NCBI GenBank assembly: GCA_030374735.1
Contig: JASCIV010000588.1
Span: 1 to 16,103 of the forward strand
Source: Gracilaria caudata
Taxonomy: Eukaryota; Rhodophyta; Florideophyceae; Gracilariales; Gracilariaceae
Reading direction: 5' to 3'
DNA: 16,103 nucleotides
The first letter of the stretch is position 1. The number at the start of each line of letters is the position of its first letter. A program made the translations under genes and the position numbers. The notes below the pieces were generated by a model. It was not told the origin of the DNA. It made no database searches and saw only the letters and a program-made list of their open reading frames with translations. Below, in pieces: positions 1-8,702 of the stretch.

Positions 1-675
1 GGCCGAGCCAATCAGGCCGCAATTTTGTCTTACGGCAACAAGGCGTCAGTGAAATGGATTGGAACGAGGCTTTGGATCCCCAGTGGCCATGGTCTTAGGC
101 TCTCGTCTAACTATCATCGTGTTGCACTGCCATATCCGAACGATTGAAAAAGACACTGATTGCTATCAGCATCATCACGGAACAAACCACTCTTTGGGCA
201 TCATTATCATTTTGAATCTGTTTCCCATGCGTACTGTTTTTCCGCCCACCAGCACAGCGATGTACGTTCGCAGTTAGAGATGATGCACTTGAGCGCTCAA
301 GACAAAGAAGTAGTGATGATCAACTGAAAAATTATGGCCATTCGGAGAGTGGTGCTACGAAAATATATGTCGTCGAACAAATGAACACGTTGCCAACAAA
401 TGAGACGAGAACATTGTCATCTTGGGCTGAGCAGGAATTCTGAGATTCAGTTTGCACAGAACGACATATTGAAACGTTGAGAGCAAGAAATCATTCAGCC
501 ACCAAGCGAATCCAAGAGACTCAAGAATTGAAGGCAAGGTCGAGAGGAACGTAAGTCCCCTATCACATTAAAATAGGAGATTCTATCCATCGAGCATATT
601 CTGTGACCGGCTCGGTTGCTAAAATCGCACTTCTCTATTCATTAGTGGAGTCCGAACCAGTATACTTCGGCCTCA
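1..675. other. Gene-less stretch at window start
   Basis: No convincing gene is visible. Open frames here are short and have neither recognisable motifs nor a hydrophobic signal. The first 14 bases contain a CCAAT-type box (AGCCAATCA) that recurs with one mismatch at 13911-13924. The stretch upstream of 676 would be the 3' flank of the small secreted-protein gene on the minus strand; no clear polyadenylation signal stands out. Confidence 0.6.
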
Positions 676-921
676 TCATTCTGATACACATTGAAGATCC
701 TCACCACAATGCCCACACTCTCCACCAGAAACCCAGCAGTCAAAGTTGTCAGCACATGGGCTTCCGCAGTTCTCCGAACGCACTGAAGTAAGCCGGTCTG
801 TAACACTCCTGTCGGGTGCCAAGAGAGTGTTTCCATTTTCACCGTAATGAATAGACTGCGAAGATGAAGCTAAAGTCAACACAATTGTGAGAAGAACGAC
901 GATCTTGGACAGAAGCGGCAT
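676..921 (-). CDS. Small secreted cysteine-rich protein, 81 aa
   Basis: The protein begins MPLLSKIVVLLTIVLTLASSS, a typical signal peptide with a short basic n-region, a hydrophobic core and small residues before a likely cleavage near residue 22. The mature part is about 58 residues. A polar linker is followed by a compact C-terminal cluster of six cysteines with spacing C-x3-C-x5-C-x6-C-x2-C-x5-C, ending three residues later at the stop. Six closely spaced cysteines behind a signal peptide suggest three disulfides, as in knottin-like inhibitors and defence peptides, but I do not recognise the family. The frame is open further upstream, but the only earlier candidate (963) is GTG, so the ATG at 921 is chosen. 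A TATAAAT box lies about 110 bases upstream. Function is unknown; secretion is inferred from the leader. Confidence 0.62.
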   Translation of the reverse strand: MPLLSKIVVLLTIVLTLASSSQSIHYGENGNTLLAPDRSVTDRLTSVRSENCGSPCADNFDCWVSGGECGHCGEDLQCVSE

Positions 922-1032
922 TTCGAGAATAAGTATGCGTAGAAGAGTCCCCGAACAAAACACAAACGGAAAGGATTTAGCTTATGATAGCGTCAGTGAT
1001 CACGATACCATCGGATGCTTAGAGCTGTTCCC

Positions 1033-1039
1033 ATTTATA
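1033..1039 (-). promoter_or_regulatory. TATA box for the secreted cysteine-rich gene
   Basis: The minus strand reads CTATAAATGG, a perfect TATAAA core, about 110 bases before the ATG at 921. Initiation about 30 bases downstream would give a 5' leader of roughly 85 bases. The kinesin gene has a similar TATA-to-ATG distance, which supports both assignments. Confidence 0.5.
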
Positions 1040-1044
1040 GAGTT

Positions 1045-3980
1045 TTGGTGGTGTAGGATGGTGAGGACGGTGATAGGGCTTCCACACACTCATGGCCCGA
1101 AACAAAGGCTACAAAAGCCAATTCACAAATATGTTCATGTAACATGGTATCCAAAGTCCAAGAAGAAAGGGAACACGTGAGTGGAATCCGTCTATACCCA
1201 TTGTATCAATGAATTACCATCTCGAATCAAACCTTAACCTCAAAAGAGAAAATTGATATCCCGCTCAGCGGAATTGATTTGCGTGCAGTGAAGCTTAGAA
1301 ATCGATAAGCCAAATAATGACACAAAGATGAGAGGAATGCCGTTTCGTCTCTGTGGTCCTTTAGAGCCTTGAGATGGTTATTGCTAATCACGATAGCTGA
1401 TTTACGAATTAGATAGTTGAAGACGGGACTGGGAATACGCGTAGCACGTACCACCAGTACCGCTTCCTATCCCTAAATCATCGATCTATTGCACTGCAGC
1501 CAAGACAACTTTCCGGCTTATTGAGCATTGAAAACTACAGTTGTCTCTGTACAGGCAGTGCGCCCAGCTTACGAGTCAGGGTGGGCAAAGCTTTTGTACC
1601 ATTAGATTGATGTTCTTTCTTTCTTACAAAACTCATTCGGACCGCACGTATAACTACAACCAACGCGCAGTGCAGATGGTCCTCATTCGCGACATGGCGG
1701 TGTAAGCCACCATCATCAGGCAAAGTGTCTCCATTCCTAGAAACCACAAGATGGCAACCTGGAGACCGGCACGCAACCTGGTTCCATGCTGCGTTTCATT
1801 GGAGTGGTGTCGATGAAAGCAGATAGTCTAGAGCTAATTTTTTGAATAATTTTAGGACTTGACCGCTACGAGCGCTGTACACGTATCTCGTCTGGTTGGG
1901 TTTCCGGCGATGCTTTTTGGAGGCGTAACAGTGATATGGTGCGCCATGGTGCCAACACCATAACATGGTCACGTGTCACTCATTTCCAACGGCGCGTTCC
2001 CCGGTTCCTAGAACCACAGCCACTTCTCCCGATGATCCCAGCATCACATCAATTGTGGAACTGTTTCGAGGGCCTTAAATTAAGCGAAAGTCGTTTCATC
2101 CCACAATTAAGTATCTGGGACAAACAATTACAAGCGGAAATGTTTCTCATATCGTGAGCTGTCATTCACTAGGACCGCGCAAAAGCCCAACTTCTTTTTC
2201 AATGAAATGAAAGCAAATTCTCATAATCCCCTTTACAGCATCCTGCTTTCAATAGGATTATGAGAATTTGCTTATGCCACTAAAAAGTATGCGTCAACTT
2301 GGATAAATGCATAGCTTTTGAATTTCTCTCGGAGCAACTACATATTTCTAGTGTCATTATGAAATATTGATGACCAATGACTACATCTGCCACGAGTGCA
2401 GAAGCCCAGATTCATTTAACTCTCTCGCAGAAACCAAGACAGCCCTTGTTCTCATCACCGCAGACCAACTGCAACATTCACTTTCTCCGTAACTGCAGCG
2501 CAAAATGTGTTTGGATTTGGTTGTACAGTTCTTCAGATCTCTCTTCACTATGTCTTCAAATCCGTCTGAAGTGATGATGTATAGGGAACTCGATGAAGGT
2601 TTTGACTAGTGCAGTGTTCAAACCAAACAGGATAGCCTTTGTTGAAGCAAAATGAGTAGTATAGAAACTACTAATCAAATCGGGAGTATCTTTCTTTGCG
2701 ACAAGGTATGAATGAATGAGTTTCACTCAAATTTCGAATTGAAGCTTTCAAATGGTTGGTGAGTAGCTACCCTTAAATGTTATCAAAGCAGTTTAAAGAC
2801 CAATGTGCCATGTTGCTGTAGGGTCGCGATAATCGCGTATGAGGACTTGAATGTCAATCAAATTTCCCAACCCAAGATTCCATTCCATCCCGGCCTCTTG
2901 CTCTTAAAGCTCCGAGCCAATTGCTATAGTATCACTTGGCAGTTTCAACCCAGGGCCAGCTCTGAATATACGAGTATTCACCTCGTTTTTCGAGCTACGG
3001 GAAAGAGCAGACATATTTGAGGGGTGGATAGGGCACAGTATGTATTCTGCCATCCAAAAGAATTCTTTTTTTTGAAAGTCATGACTTACTGTCAATCAAC
3101 TTGCAGCCCAGACTGTCAGTCCCTTTCGCCTTTGTACGTGTACGCCACCTCAGAAGAGTTTCGCTCCTAAGATTCTTGAGCACCGTTCGATGTTATTCAC
3201 TGAATCCTTGGGGAGGTATAGAAAAATGGGAACAAGTGCGATAGATAGTCAGCTGTGGCGCTTTCACGACCATTCAATCTCTACTTCGCGATGACTTTCA
3301 TCTTACAATCGGAATGATGCTTAAGTCCAGGTGTTCCTAAGCTAACTGCGAATGACTATTTCAAATAATGATAGCAGGTTGAAAGGCAACTGCCACAAGC
3401 CGAATAGACCTAGTGGAGACTCAACCTTTCTTGAAAAAGATAGCTCGATCCCTTCCCATGTGCATAGCTTGCTTTGAATTTGCTGAATCATTTTGTTTTT
3501 CAAAGGTTCGCAGCTGAGGCTTGGACATGATCGCTGGATATTTAGCGTTTTTGCGGTAGAGCGCGCGTTTTAGAACTCGTATGGAGGATCCTTTAGCTTG
3601 TGAAATAACTAACAGAAATCGAAGCTTTGTTCCTCAAAAAGCAGTAGCTTTTGTAAGCTCAAAACACTCGCATTTTTTCACCTGACGTTAGGTTGGGCGC
3701 AAAACCAACGGGGTGGGTGTGTATTAGTATCTTTTCAATCATTTGCTCCGTTTCAGCGTACCACATGACGTCATCAATAATTGATTATTGGCATCATAAT
3801 GTCCAGTTGAACACAAGACTTTCATATTGAAAGACGAACATTTGATATTCTGGATTTGTAGAATGTCGTTACATCACCGAAAAGCAGTGGAGATACTCAG
3901 ATTCTAACGTTCAAAAAAAACAACTCAACTCGTTAGAAACGAAGAGGACTCAGGACTAGCGGGAAAAGGGAGTTTCTTGA
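1045..3980. other. Long gene-less stretch
   Basis: Nearly 3 kb with only short, motif-free open frames on either strand. I see no tRNA, no tandem array and no recognisable transposase or reverse transcriptase. Notable items are a perfect 19-bp inverted repeat at 2211-2273, a CRE-type palindrome ATGACGTCAT at 3765-3774, and directly beside it a 16-bp dyad at 3775-3790 (CAATAAT / ATTATTG arms). Confidence 0.55.
2211..2273. repeat. Perfect 19-bp inverted repeat, 25-nt loop
   Basis: The arm at 2211-2229 (AAGCAAATTCTCATAATCC) is exactly complementary to 2255-2273, separated by 25 bases. No gene surrounds it. A perfect 19-bp dyad is very unlikely by chance in 16 kb. It could be a short hairpin RNA precursor, the core of a small foldback element, or a palindromic insertion. 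No clear target-site duplication is visible beyond ATG on both sides. Confidence 0.85.
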
Positions 3981-4068
3981 ACAATATTACCAAACATCTG
4001 AGGAAATTTTGGGGCGGGACACGGAGCTATTCGAAAGGGGTAGCGTTACAACGTAGACGGCTTTCGTG

Positions 4069-5091
4069 ATGATCGACAGCGCTTCTACGACGGTGTATGT
4101 GCGACTGTGCAACAGCGACGAATCTGTGCGTGCTGTAGTGAAGATTCGGCCTCCTGCAATTGAAGCTGATGCGGGGCGATGTTGGTTTATAACGATCAAA
4201 TGTAAGCTGGGACAGCCGCTGGGACTGTTCAAAAGCGCTTCTTTACCTGTTATCTACAGTATCGTAACTTGAGAAAGCCAGACCATGCTGCTCGCGCACA
4301 TTCCTTCATGCGACGCAAGTTGATTGAATCAGGCAATGCGAGTGCTGAATTGCTGCGACTGCATGAATGGCGAAGTTCCCTCGCTTTGGGCCTTCGAAGC
4401 GACAAGCAGTAAGGATAAGGTTATCCTTTCCAATCGGAACCGATTTGCTTCGCTGCTATTCAGTGGCCTTAACGACGCGTTTGTTCAAGGGCGAGGCAGG
4501 TGCCTTTTGGAGCAACTTGCGAGCTGGCATACGTTGGAAGTGCTGATGATGTGGCTGGGAAACGCTCGGAAAAATGTAAAAGAGCTCTTGGAGACGTTGG
4601 CACTCATTACATCGGATGTTTCCGACCTTGGCGGAGCGCTCCATGGGGGAGGGGGAAGAAGGCGGCGCGTTCGCACGAGCAGACATGTAATCACCGACGT
4701 TCACAGCACGGTTACGAGACCGAGGGAGCAACGGGTGCCCGAGGCACAGTTTGTGCAGGACCATTGCCGGCGTTTGTCAGCATCTTGGCGCCTTTTCGGC
4801 TCTGCACGCGCGAGGCACGCGCCCTTTGACACAGCCACAATTGCGTTGGGCGTCGAAAGCCGCCCAATGAGCGCTTCCCCCGTGCCGTCCCACGACACCG
4901 CCTGTGGGCTGCGTCCCACACAAATTTTCGCCCATGGGCTTCATTGCGCGCGAGCAGTTCACCCCTGTTTAATTGCGAGCGCGCTCATTCAGTGCCCAAC
5001 GCAGCCGCCGCCGCCTCTTCGCCCTCTCTCCCCCCCCCCGTTCAACTTGTCTTTGACTTCACCCTCTTCCTTAGCCTTACTCCCACCCTAA
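4069..5091 (+). CDS. Possible two-exon gene of unknown function
   Basis: Two open stretches in the same frame, 4069-4263 and 4333-5091, are separated by 69 bases containing two in-frame stops. Those 69 bases have intron-like ends: GTAACT at 4264 and GAATCAG ending at 4332. Removing them keeps the frame and gives about 317 residues. The amino-acid make-up from 4069 to about 4640 looks protein-like: mixed hydrophobic and charged residues, a leucine-rich helical part around 4510-4620, and a CCDC motif near 4357-4368. From about 4640 on the translation becomes Arg-, Gly- then Pro/Ser-rich, and every frame is open because of GC content, so the true 3' end may lie earlier. It may also splice onward to the acceptor-like TTAG at 5109. 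No family is recognised. The minus strand over 3987-4232 is also open, so strand is not certain. Confidence 0.3.
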
Positions 5092-5113
5092 CCTATTCAT
5101 ACTCGTTAGGCAC
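4640..5113 (+). promoter_or_regulatory. GC-rich region and pyrimidine-rich leader upstream of the Tudor-like gene
   Basis: From about 4640 the base composition rises in GC with many CpG and GCG steps. From about 5005 to 5110 the plus strand becomes almost purely C/T, including a run of nine or ten C near 5031-5040. This resembles a promoter followed by a pyrimidine-rich 5' leader for the gene starting at 5114. The end of the tract, CCCTAAC followed by pyrimidines and TTAG at 5109, also resembles a branch point and 3' splice site, so a leader intron or an upstream exon is possible. No TATA box is obvious. Confidence 0.35.
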
Positions 5114-5665
5114 ATGTGTCCTCCAACTTCTCTTGCCCGTGTCATGGTTGGCTGCCCCATAGAGGTGTACTGGCCGATGGACAAGGTATTCTACAAAGGT
5201 GTCGTGGTACGCTCGTTGCCCAACGCACTACATGTCATCCTCTACGATGACGGTATGCAGGAGACTCTAGACCTTCGCAAGGAGCGCTATCGGCTCCTTC
5301 CTTCCAAAACACGCACACCAAAACCGGCCAAAGAGAAGCTGCATGTCGCAAGCGCGTCTCCAACAAAGAAGCGTACTCTCAAGATGGACTTGGTTACGTA
5401 CACTCCACCGGCATTGCCGCCAAGAAAACGCTTTCGAGCTCGTTTGCTTCGCTCCAAACGGTCATCGAAACAAGCTGCCTCAAGCTCGCAGAAGGTGCTC
5501 TTGAAGCAACGCATTCGCCCCTCACGACCAGTAGCCTTTAGACGGAAGAAGCCTCCCCGCCTGGGGGATGTAATCTCAGAACTCTCGGACTACCCAAGCT
5601 CGTCACCAAAACGTGTCGTGCCGCACAGAACTGTTACGCTACCAAGGTACACCCCGCCCTCTTAG
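5114..5665 (+). CDS. Tudor-like domain protein with basic tail, 183 aa
   Basis: Residues about 12-63 form a Tudor/Agenet-type small beta barrel: VGCPIEVYWPMDKVFYKGVV, then a strand ending in YDDG (44-47), then LDLRKERYRLLP. The YDDG-x-x-E/T-x-LDL pattern is typical of Tudor-like readers in plant MSH6- and PDS5-type chromatin proteins. Aromatics Y19, W20, F27, Y28 and Y44 could line a methyl-lysine or methyl-arginine pocket. The remaining 120 residues are Lys/Arg/Ser/Pro-rich (for example KKRTLK, PPRKRFRAR, FRRKKPPR), suggesting a nuclear, DNA- or RNA-binding tail. A chromatin or DNA-repair adaptor role is inference. ATG 5114 is the first in frame; M11 (5144), just before the domain, is an alternative. 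The frame ends at TAG 5663-5665, but an exon-like frame at 5768-5909 suggests the real C-terminus may be longer. Confidence 0.68.
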   Translation: MCPPTSLARVMVGCPIEVYWPMDKVFYKGVVVRSLPNALHVILYDDGMQETLDLRKERYRLLPSKTRTPKPAKEKLHVASASPTKKRTLKMDLVTYTPPALPPRKRFRARLLRSKRSSKQAASSSQKVLLKQRIRPSRPVAFRRKKPPRLGDVISELSDYPSSSPKRVVPHRTVTLPRYTPPS

Positions 5666-5767
5666 TGGGACCATTTATCCTCATCCAACTACAAAGTTTT
5701 TTTGGCCGCTCTGTCAACAAGTATGAACGCTGTCTTCCCTTGCTCCCAACTCAGGGGAATGGGGTAG

Positions 5768-5909
5768 CGCTCCGGCAGACTACGCCCTACATTCAATTCT
5801 AGAAGAACGGAATAAAGCGCTCAATCTGACCAAGCAGGCTGCGAATTTCTTGGCCATGAATGGAGAAAATCCTTATTTCCAGGGGGCGTTTTCTCATAGA
5901 GGACATTAA
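5768..5909 (+). CDS. Possible 3' exon of the Tudor-like gene
   Basis: A frame running to TAA at 5907-5909 reads like real protein: a helical stretch with LEERNKALNLTKQAANFL followed by NGENPYFQG and a short basic end. It has no good start of its own. Just upstream lies a strong pyrimidine tract ending in CTCAG at 5754, and a TAG at 5765-5767. Candidate donors in the Tudor-like frame are AAG/GTACAC (GT at 5648-5649) and TTA/GTGGGA (GT at 5665-5666). Both join this frame correctly only with the TAG acceptor at 5767; the better CTCAG acceptor would need a donor in another phase. The exon idea is therefore plausible but the junction is unresolved. Confidence 0.35.
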
Positions 5910-7200
5910 TGTTTCGTCATATCGGTGAAAGCAGATGTTATTCGTCGCCAAAGAGTCTGCTGCTGGTTAAAGAGTTGCTCGACATATTTCTGCGAGTAGC
6001 AACTCTGCAACGGATTGTTTTCGACGTTGTGGAAGAATTTTCGAATTTTTTAAGATATCGATTCTTACGCAGTGCTACCCGTTCGAGGTGACTCTGAAGG
6101 TGTTTGATTAAAGAAAATTCTCTCAACCAAAGCCATATTTCATTGTCTTCATGGCCAAGATCATCAATCAGTCGTGTATGTATCAAGCACAGGAGGTACA
6201 GCTGTACGCCTGACGAATCAGATGTCTCTGTCTCTGCTTCACTCTTTTTCTTTATACGTAGTTCATTTCTTCATATCCTGACATTTATCGATCTTGGAGA
6301 AGAGTACGTGCAGAGCAAAGTCAAATGGTGAGCCGTGCTCCGGAAAAGGTTTATGTCAAAGTTCTGCCGCCGTTCTGTACATGAAACGTTCGTGACAAGT
6401 GGCAATGGTTTCCTTTGTTGCCACCTACAACAGAAGAACTTGTCCTCAAGAACGTTAATGCCAAGGAATTAATGAGATTTAGACTGAATGGATCGTATGC
6501 ATCTCTATTTCGAAAATCCAGATCAATCGCTTGCCGTTTCTAAACTCTAATCGCATTACTTAAGGGAGGAAGGTCGCTTCATGGACCAGGCCTCATGAGC
6601 TTTCACGTTGGGCCCCTGGACTGGAACTAACCAAAACTTAAGAAACATGTGAGTTGGCCTTTCTCCTTGAGCGAAAGAGCAACAATCCAAGGTTTTCCTT
6701 TCATCGTTGGCACAACTTGGGAACAGGGATAGATTCGAAAAAACGAAATATGATGACAGACCAAACAGCTTTTGTTTTTGCCCGAAATCGATGACATATC
6801 AAGGTTGAGGAAGGGGCAATTTTTCTTTTTCTCAGATAGGCAAGCTTAGCTTCTTTTAAAAAATCGAAGTAACTACTTCGGCCTATAAAGAAAAGGTTGT
6901 ACGGATCAGGAAGCAGATGCAATGCTGCAAAAATGTTGAAGTCATTTCCATTTCTACCGACAGGTGTCATCGATCTCCAGAAGAAGAGCAATCTCGAGAT
7001 AACGCCCAGTTGTAAAGTTTTCTTCGTCCCATACTTATGTATCTGTACCGCCAGAGGGCGACTATAGTAACCCTTGCTAGATGCTCGAAGGTTGTGAACA
7101 TGATTCTCCTTTCACTGGATGTTCAAACTGCTTCGGATTTTACAGAAATGAGAGAGTAATTGATCTCAACGAGCATCCGCAGCGGAAGCGGTGTAACGGA
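5910..7200. other. Gene-less stretch
   Basis: Only short frames without motifs. A hairpin lies at 5971-6006 (9-bp arms AGAGTTGCT / AGCAACTCT) and a tight dyad at 6865-6880 (CGAAGTA / TACTTCG). Nothing else is recognisable on either strand. Confidence 0.55.
5971..6006. repeat. Hairpin with 9-bp perfect arms
   Basis: AGAGTTGCT at 5971-5979 is the reverse complement of AGCAACTCT at 5998-6006, with an 18-base loop whose edges (CG and CG) could add further pairs across a small bulge. It lies about 60 bases after the end of the possible Tudor-like 3' exon, so it could be a 3'-end structure of that transcript. Confidence 0.5.
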
Positions 7201-7219
7201 CCTAAAACGCCCAAAGAGC

Positions 7220-7252
7220 TCTAGATTCGACCCGAAAAGCCTGGAATCTAGA
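7220..7252. repeat. Hairpin with 9-bp perfect arms
   Basis: TCTAGATTC at 7220-7228 pairs exactly with GAATCTAGA at 7244-7252 across a 15-base loop. It sits just before the open frame beginning at 7269 and could be a leader structure or simply part of a small inverted-repeat element. Confidence 0.5.
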
Positions 7253-7268
7253 CCCCCTTGAGCGTTGT

Positions 7269-7541
7269 ATGAAGCCGAATGGCCACCCAAAGAAAAAGGA
7301 AGCCAGTAAGAAAGACAACCCCCACTTTAAATATGTTTTCAGGGCGGGTGGAGTCCCGCGGCCGTCCACCGTCATTGTGACCCGCAGCTTTGACCGCATC
7401 ACGGAGTGCGGGAGCTGGATTTCGTTCCTGCCTACCAGGTACTCTCTATTTGGAACAAACGCCCACATGATAAGAACGTCATTCTTATCATGTGCTCCGA
7501 GTTTTGTCCGCCATTTTGCGTTCGCAATGTTAGCGCGTTAA
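7269..7541 (+). CDS. Unassigned small frame with exon-like GC-rich core, possible gene relic
   Basis: An ATG-started frame of 90 residues. The first 25 are lysine-rich (PKKKEASKKD), the middle reads smoothly (GGVPRPSTVIVTRSFDRI) and the end is less protein-like. The core, 7343-7438, is clearly richer in GC than its surroundings and is bounded like an internal exon: TATGTTTTCAG before it and CCAG/GTACTC after it. Its length is 96 bases, divisible by three, and 25 of its 31 full codons end in G or C. The minus strand over the same core also has a GC-ending open frame, so strand is uncertain. I do not recognise the protein. It may be a surviving exon of a dead gene or part of a gene with other exons not seen here. 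Confidence 0.25.
   Translation: MKPNGHPKKKEASKKDNPHFKYVFRAGGVPRPSTVIVTRSFDRITECGSWISFLPTRYSLFGTNAHMIRTSFLSCAPSFVRHFAFAMLAR
7464..7494. repeat. Perfect 13-bp hairpin with 5-nt loop
   Basis: CACATGATAAGAA at 7464-7476 is followed by CGTCA and then its exact reverse complement at 7482-7494. The tight loop and perfect stem would fold very stably in RNA or extrude as a cruciform in DNA. It lies inside the small open frame at 7269-7541, which argues that this part of that frame is not under protein selection. Confidence 0.8.
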
Positions 7542-7594
7542 ACTTGGCAGCCTTCTACCCCCAAAAGAAAAGAATCCAAAAAGAGTAGTGCTTT

Positions 7595-8006
7595 ATAAGA
7601 GCAAGATAAAAAACAGCACCAAACTCTGCGCGAATGAATCAGCAATAATTCTTTTGATGACACTTACCGTTCTTCTACCCTTGGGGTATCTAGGTTCAGT
7701 ATTATTTGTCGAGTTCCTGGAACTTTTTTTGCGCGTGCATTTAATGCATTGTGCCTCAAATTCGAAATTAGAGGTAGAATGTTTCTCATATAATACTTTT
7801 ATTATTATGATTCTCATATAATAATATTATTATTGAGCGAAATTGTGTTTCTGCAATTTTTTGTATTTATTCATATATTACAAAAAGCACAATGTTCCAT
7901 GTAGTTATGGAGTCTTAGTTACCAAATTTTATGCTCTCTGTGACGCGGGCAGTACATAAAGAGGGAGAAGCTAATCAGTAACCTTATATGTCACTCGAGA
8001 ATCTGA
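7595..8006. other. AT-rich gene-less stretch with short direct repeats
   Basis: No gene is visible. The 13-mer TTCTCATATAATA occurs at 7783-7795 and again at 7811-7823, followed by an ATT/AAT-rich simple stretch to about 7835. This looks like low-complexity or unwinding-prone DNA upstream of the CK1-like gene. The open frames seen on both strands here are AT-driven and have no motifs. Confidence 0.5.
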
Positions 8007-8702
8007 ATGGAACTCTACTTGCAGAAAAATAATCTTCTTTTCAAATACTTGGGGGAATGTGGTGTATGGGACCGTTTATGTATGATACATCTATTCAGTG
8101 AAGGTGGAAGTTTGAACATTGGATGGGACGCCATTGATACCATCAGAAGAATTCTCGCCAAAGGTATTCTTCACCTGGAGTTGAAACCAGATGATGTACG
8201 GCTTTCCGAGAAGGCTCCTCTTTATATCATCGATTTCCGCATGGCAGAATCAATACTTAACTGGAGAGCAGGCAAACACAAGATTTGTAAAAAAGAAGCG
8301 CACGTCGGCGGATGGATGATGTTCTTTTCAATTAAGACTTATAATCGCATCACTCGCTCAAGAAAAGATGACTTGAGAAGTTTGGGATACTCGCTGATAT
8401 ATCTCTTCGACGGCTCTTTTCCATGGGAATCAGTGCTTTCCTCGAGCAACGAAAGCAAGCTGACGGATTCGAAAGAGACGTCGTCAAGCGTTGATGACTG
8501 CAACGAGATGTTCGATCAAGTCGCTTTCTTGAAAAAGAAATTGCAGTGGAGATTGTGCCAGAGTGTGCTAGAGGTGATGCAAGCTAGGACATATTTTCGT
8601 GAACGTGCGTGTGAAACCTTTCGTTTTCGGAAGAAGCCAAGCGTGGTACGAATACTTCAACGCAATACTCTGCGACAGCACCCAAAACATTTTCAACTTT
8701 AA
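8007..8702 (+). CDS. Casein kinase 1-like pseudokinase or decayed CK1 copy, 231 aa
   Basis: Landmarks of the CK1 C-lobe appear in order. GILHLELKPDD (residues 53-63) stands where CK1 has H-R-D-I-K-P-D-N; IIDFRMAE (74-81) where it has IDFGLAK; GGWMMFFS (101-108) where it has GTARYAS; and RKDDLRSLGYSLIYLFDGSFPW (119-140) matches the conserved RRDDLESLGY...GSLPW helix well. The catalytic Asp of HRD is replaced by Glu after the Arg is lost (HLE), the metal-site Asn is Asp, and the DFG glycine is Arg. The N-lobe with its glycine loop and ATP-binding lysine is missing, and a stop (TGA) lies immediately before the ATG. The protein is shorter than the usual 290-300-residue catalytic domain and cannot be an active kinase by known rules. 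It is either a truncated duplicate keeping an open frame or a true pseudokinase; its AT-rich, gene-poor setting favours a decaying duplicate. Confidence 0.62.
   Translation: MELYLQKNNLLFKYLGECGVWDRLCMIHLFSEGGSLNIGWDAIDTIRRILAKGILHLELKPDDVRLSEKAPLYIIDFRMAESILNWRAGKHKICKKEAHVGGWMMFFSIKTYNRITRSRKDDLRSLGYSLIYLFDGSFPWESVLSSSNESKLTDSKETSSSVDDCNEMFDQVAFLKKKLQWRLCQSVLEVMQARTYFRERACETFRFRKKPSVVRILQRNTLRQHPKHFQL

Noticed and set aside
4456..4962. Multiple minus-strand frames across the GC-rich region
   Set aside because: High GC removes stops in all frames here; none has a motif, and they overlap one another.
2135..7795. Shared 14-mer AATGTTTCTCATAT near 2139 and 7780
   Set aside because: A single AT-rich match of this length between two places in 16 kb is close to chance expectation.
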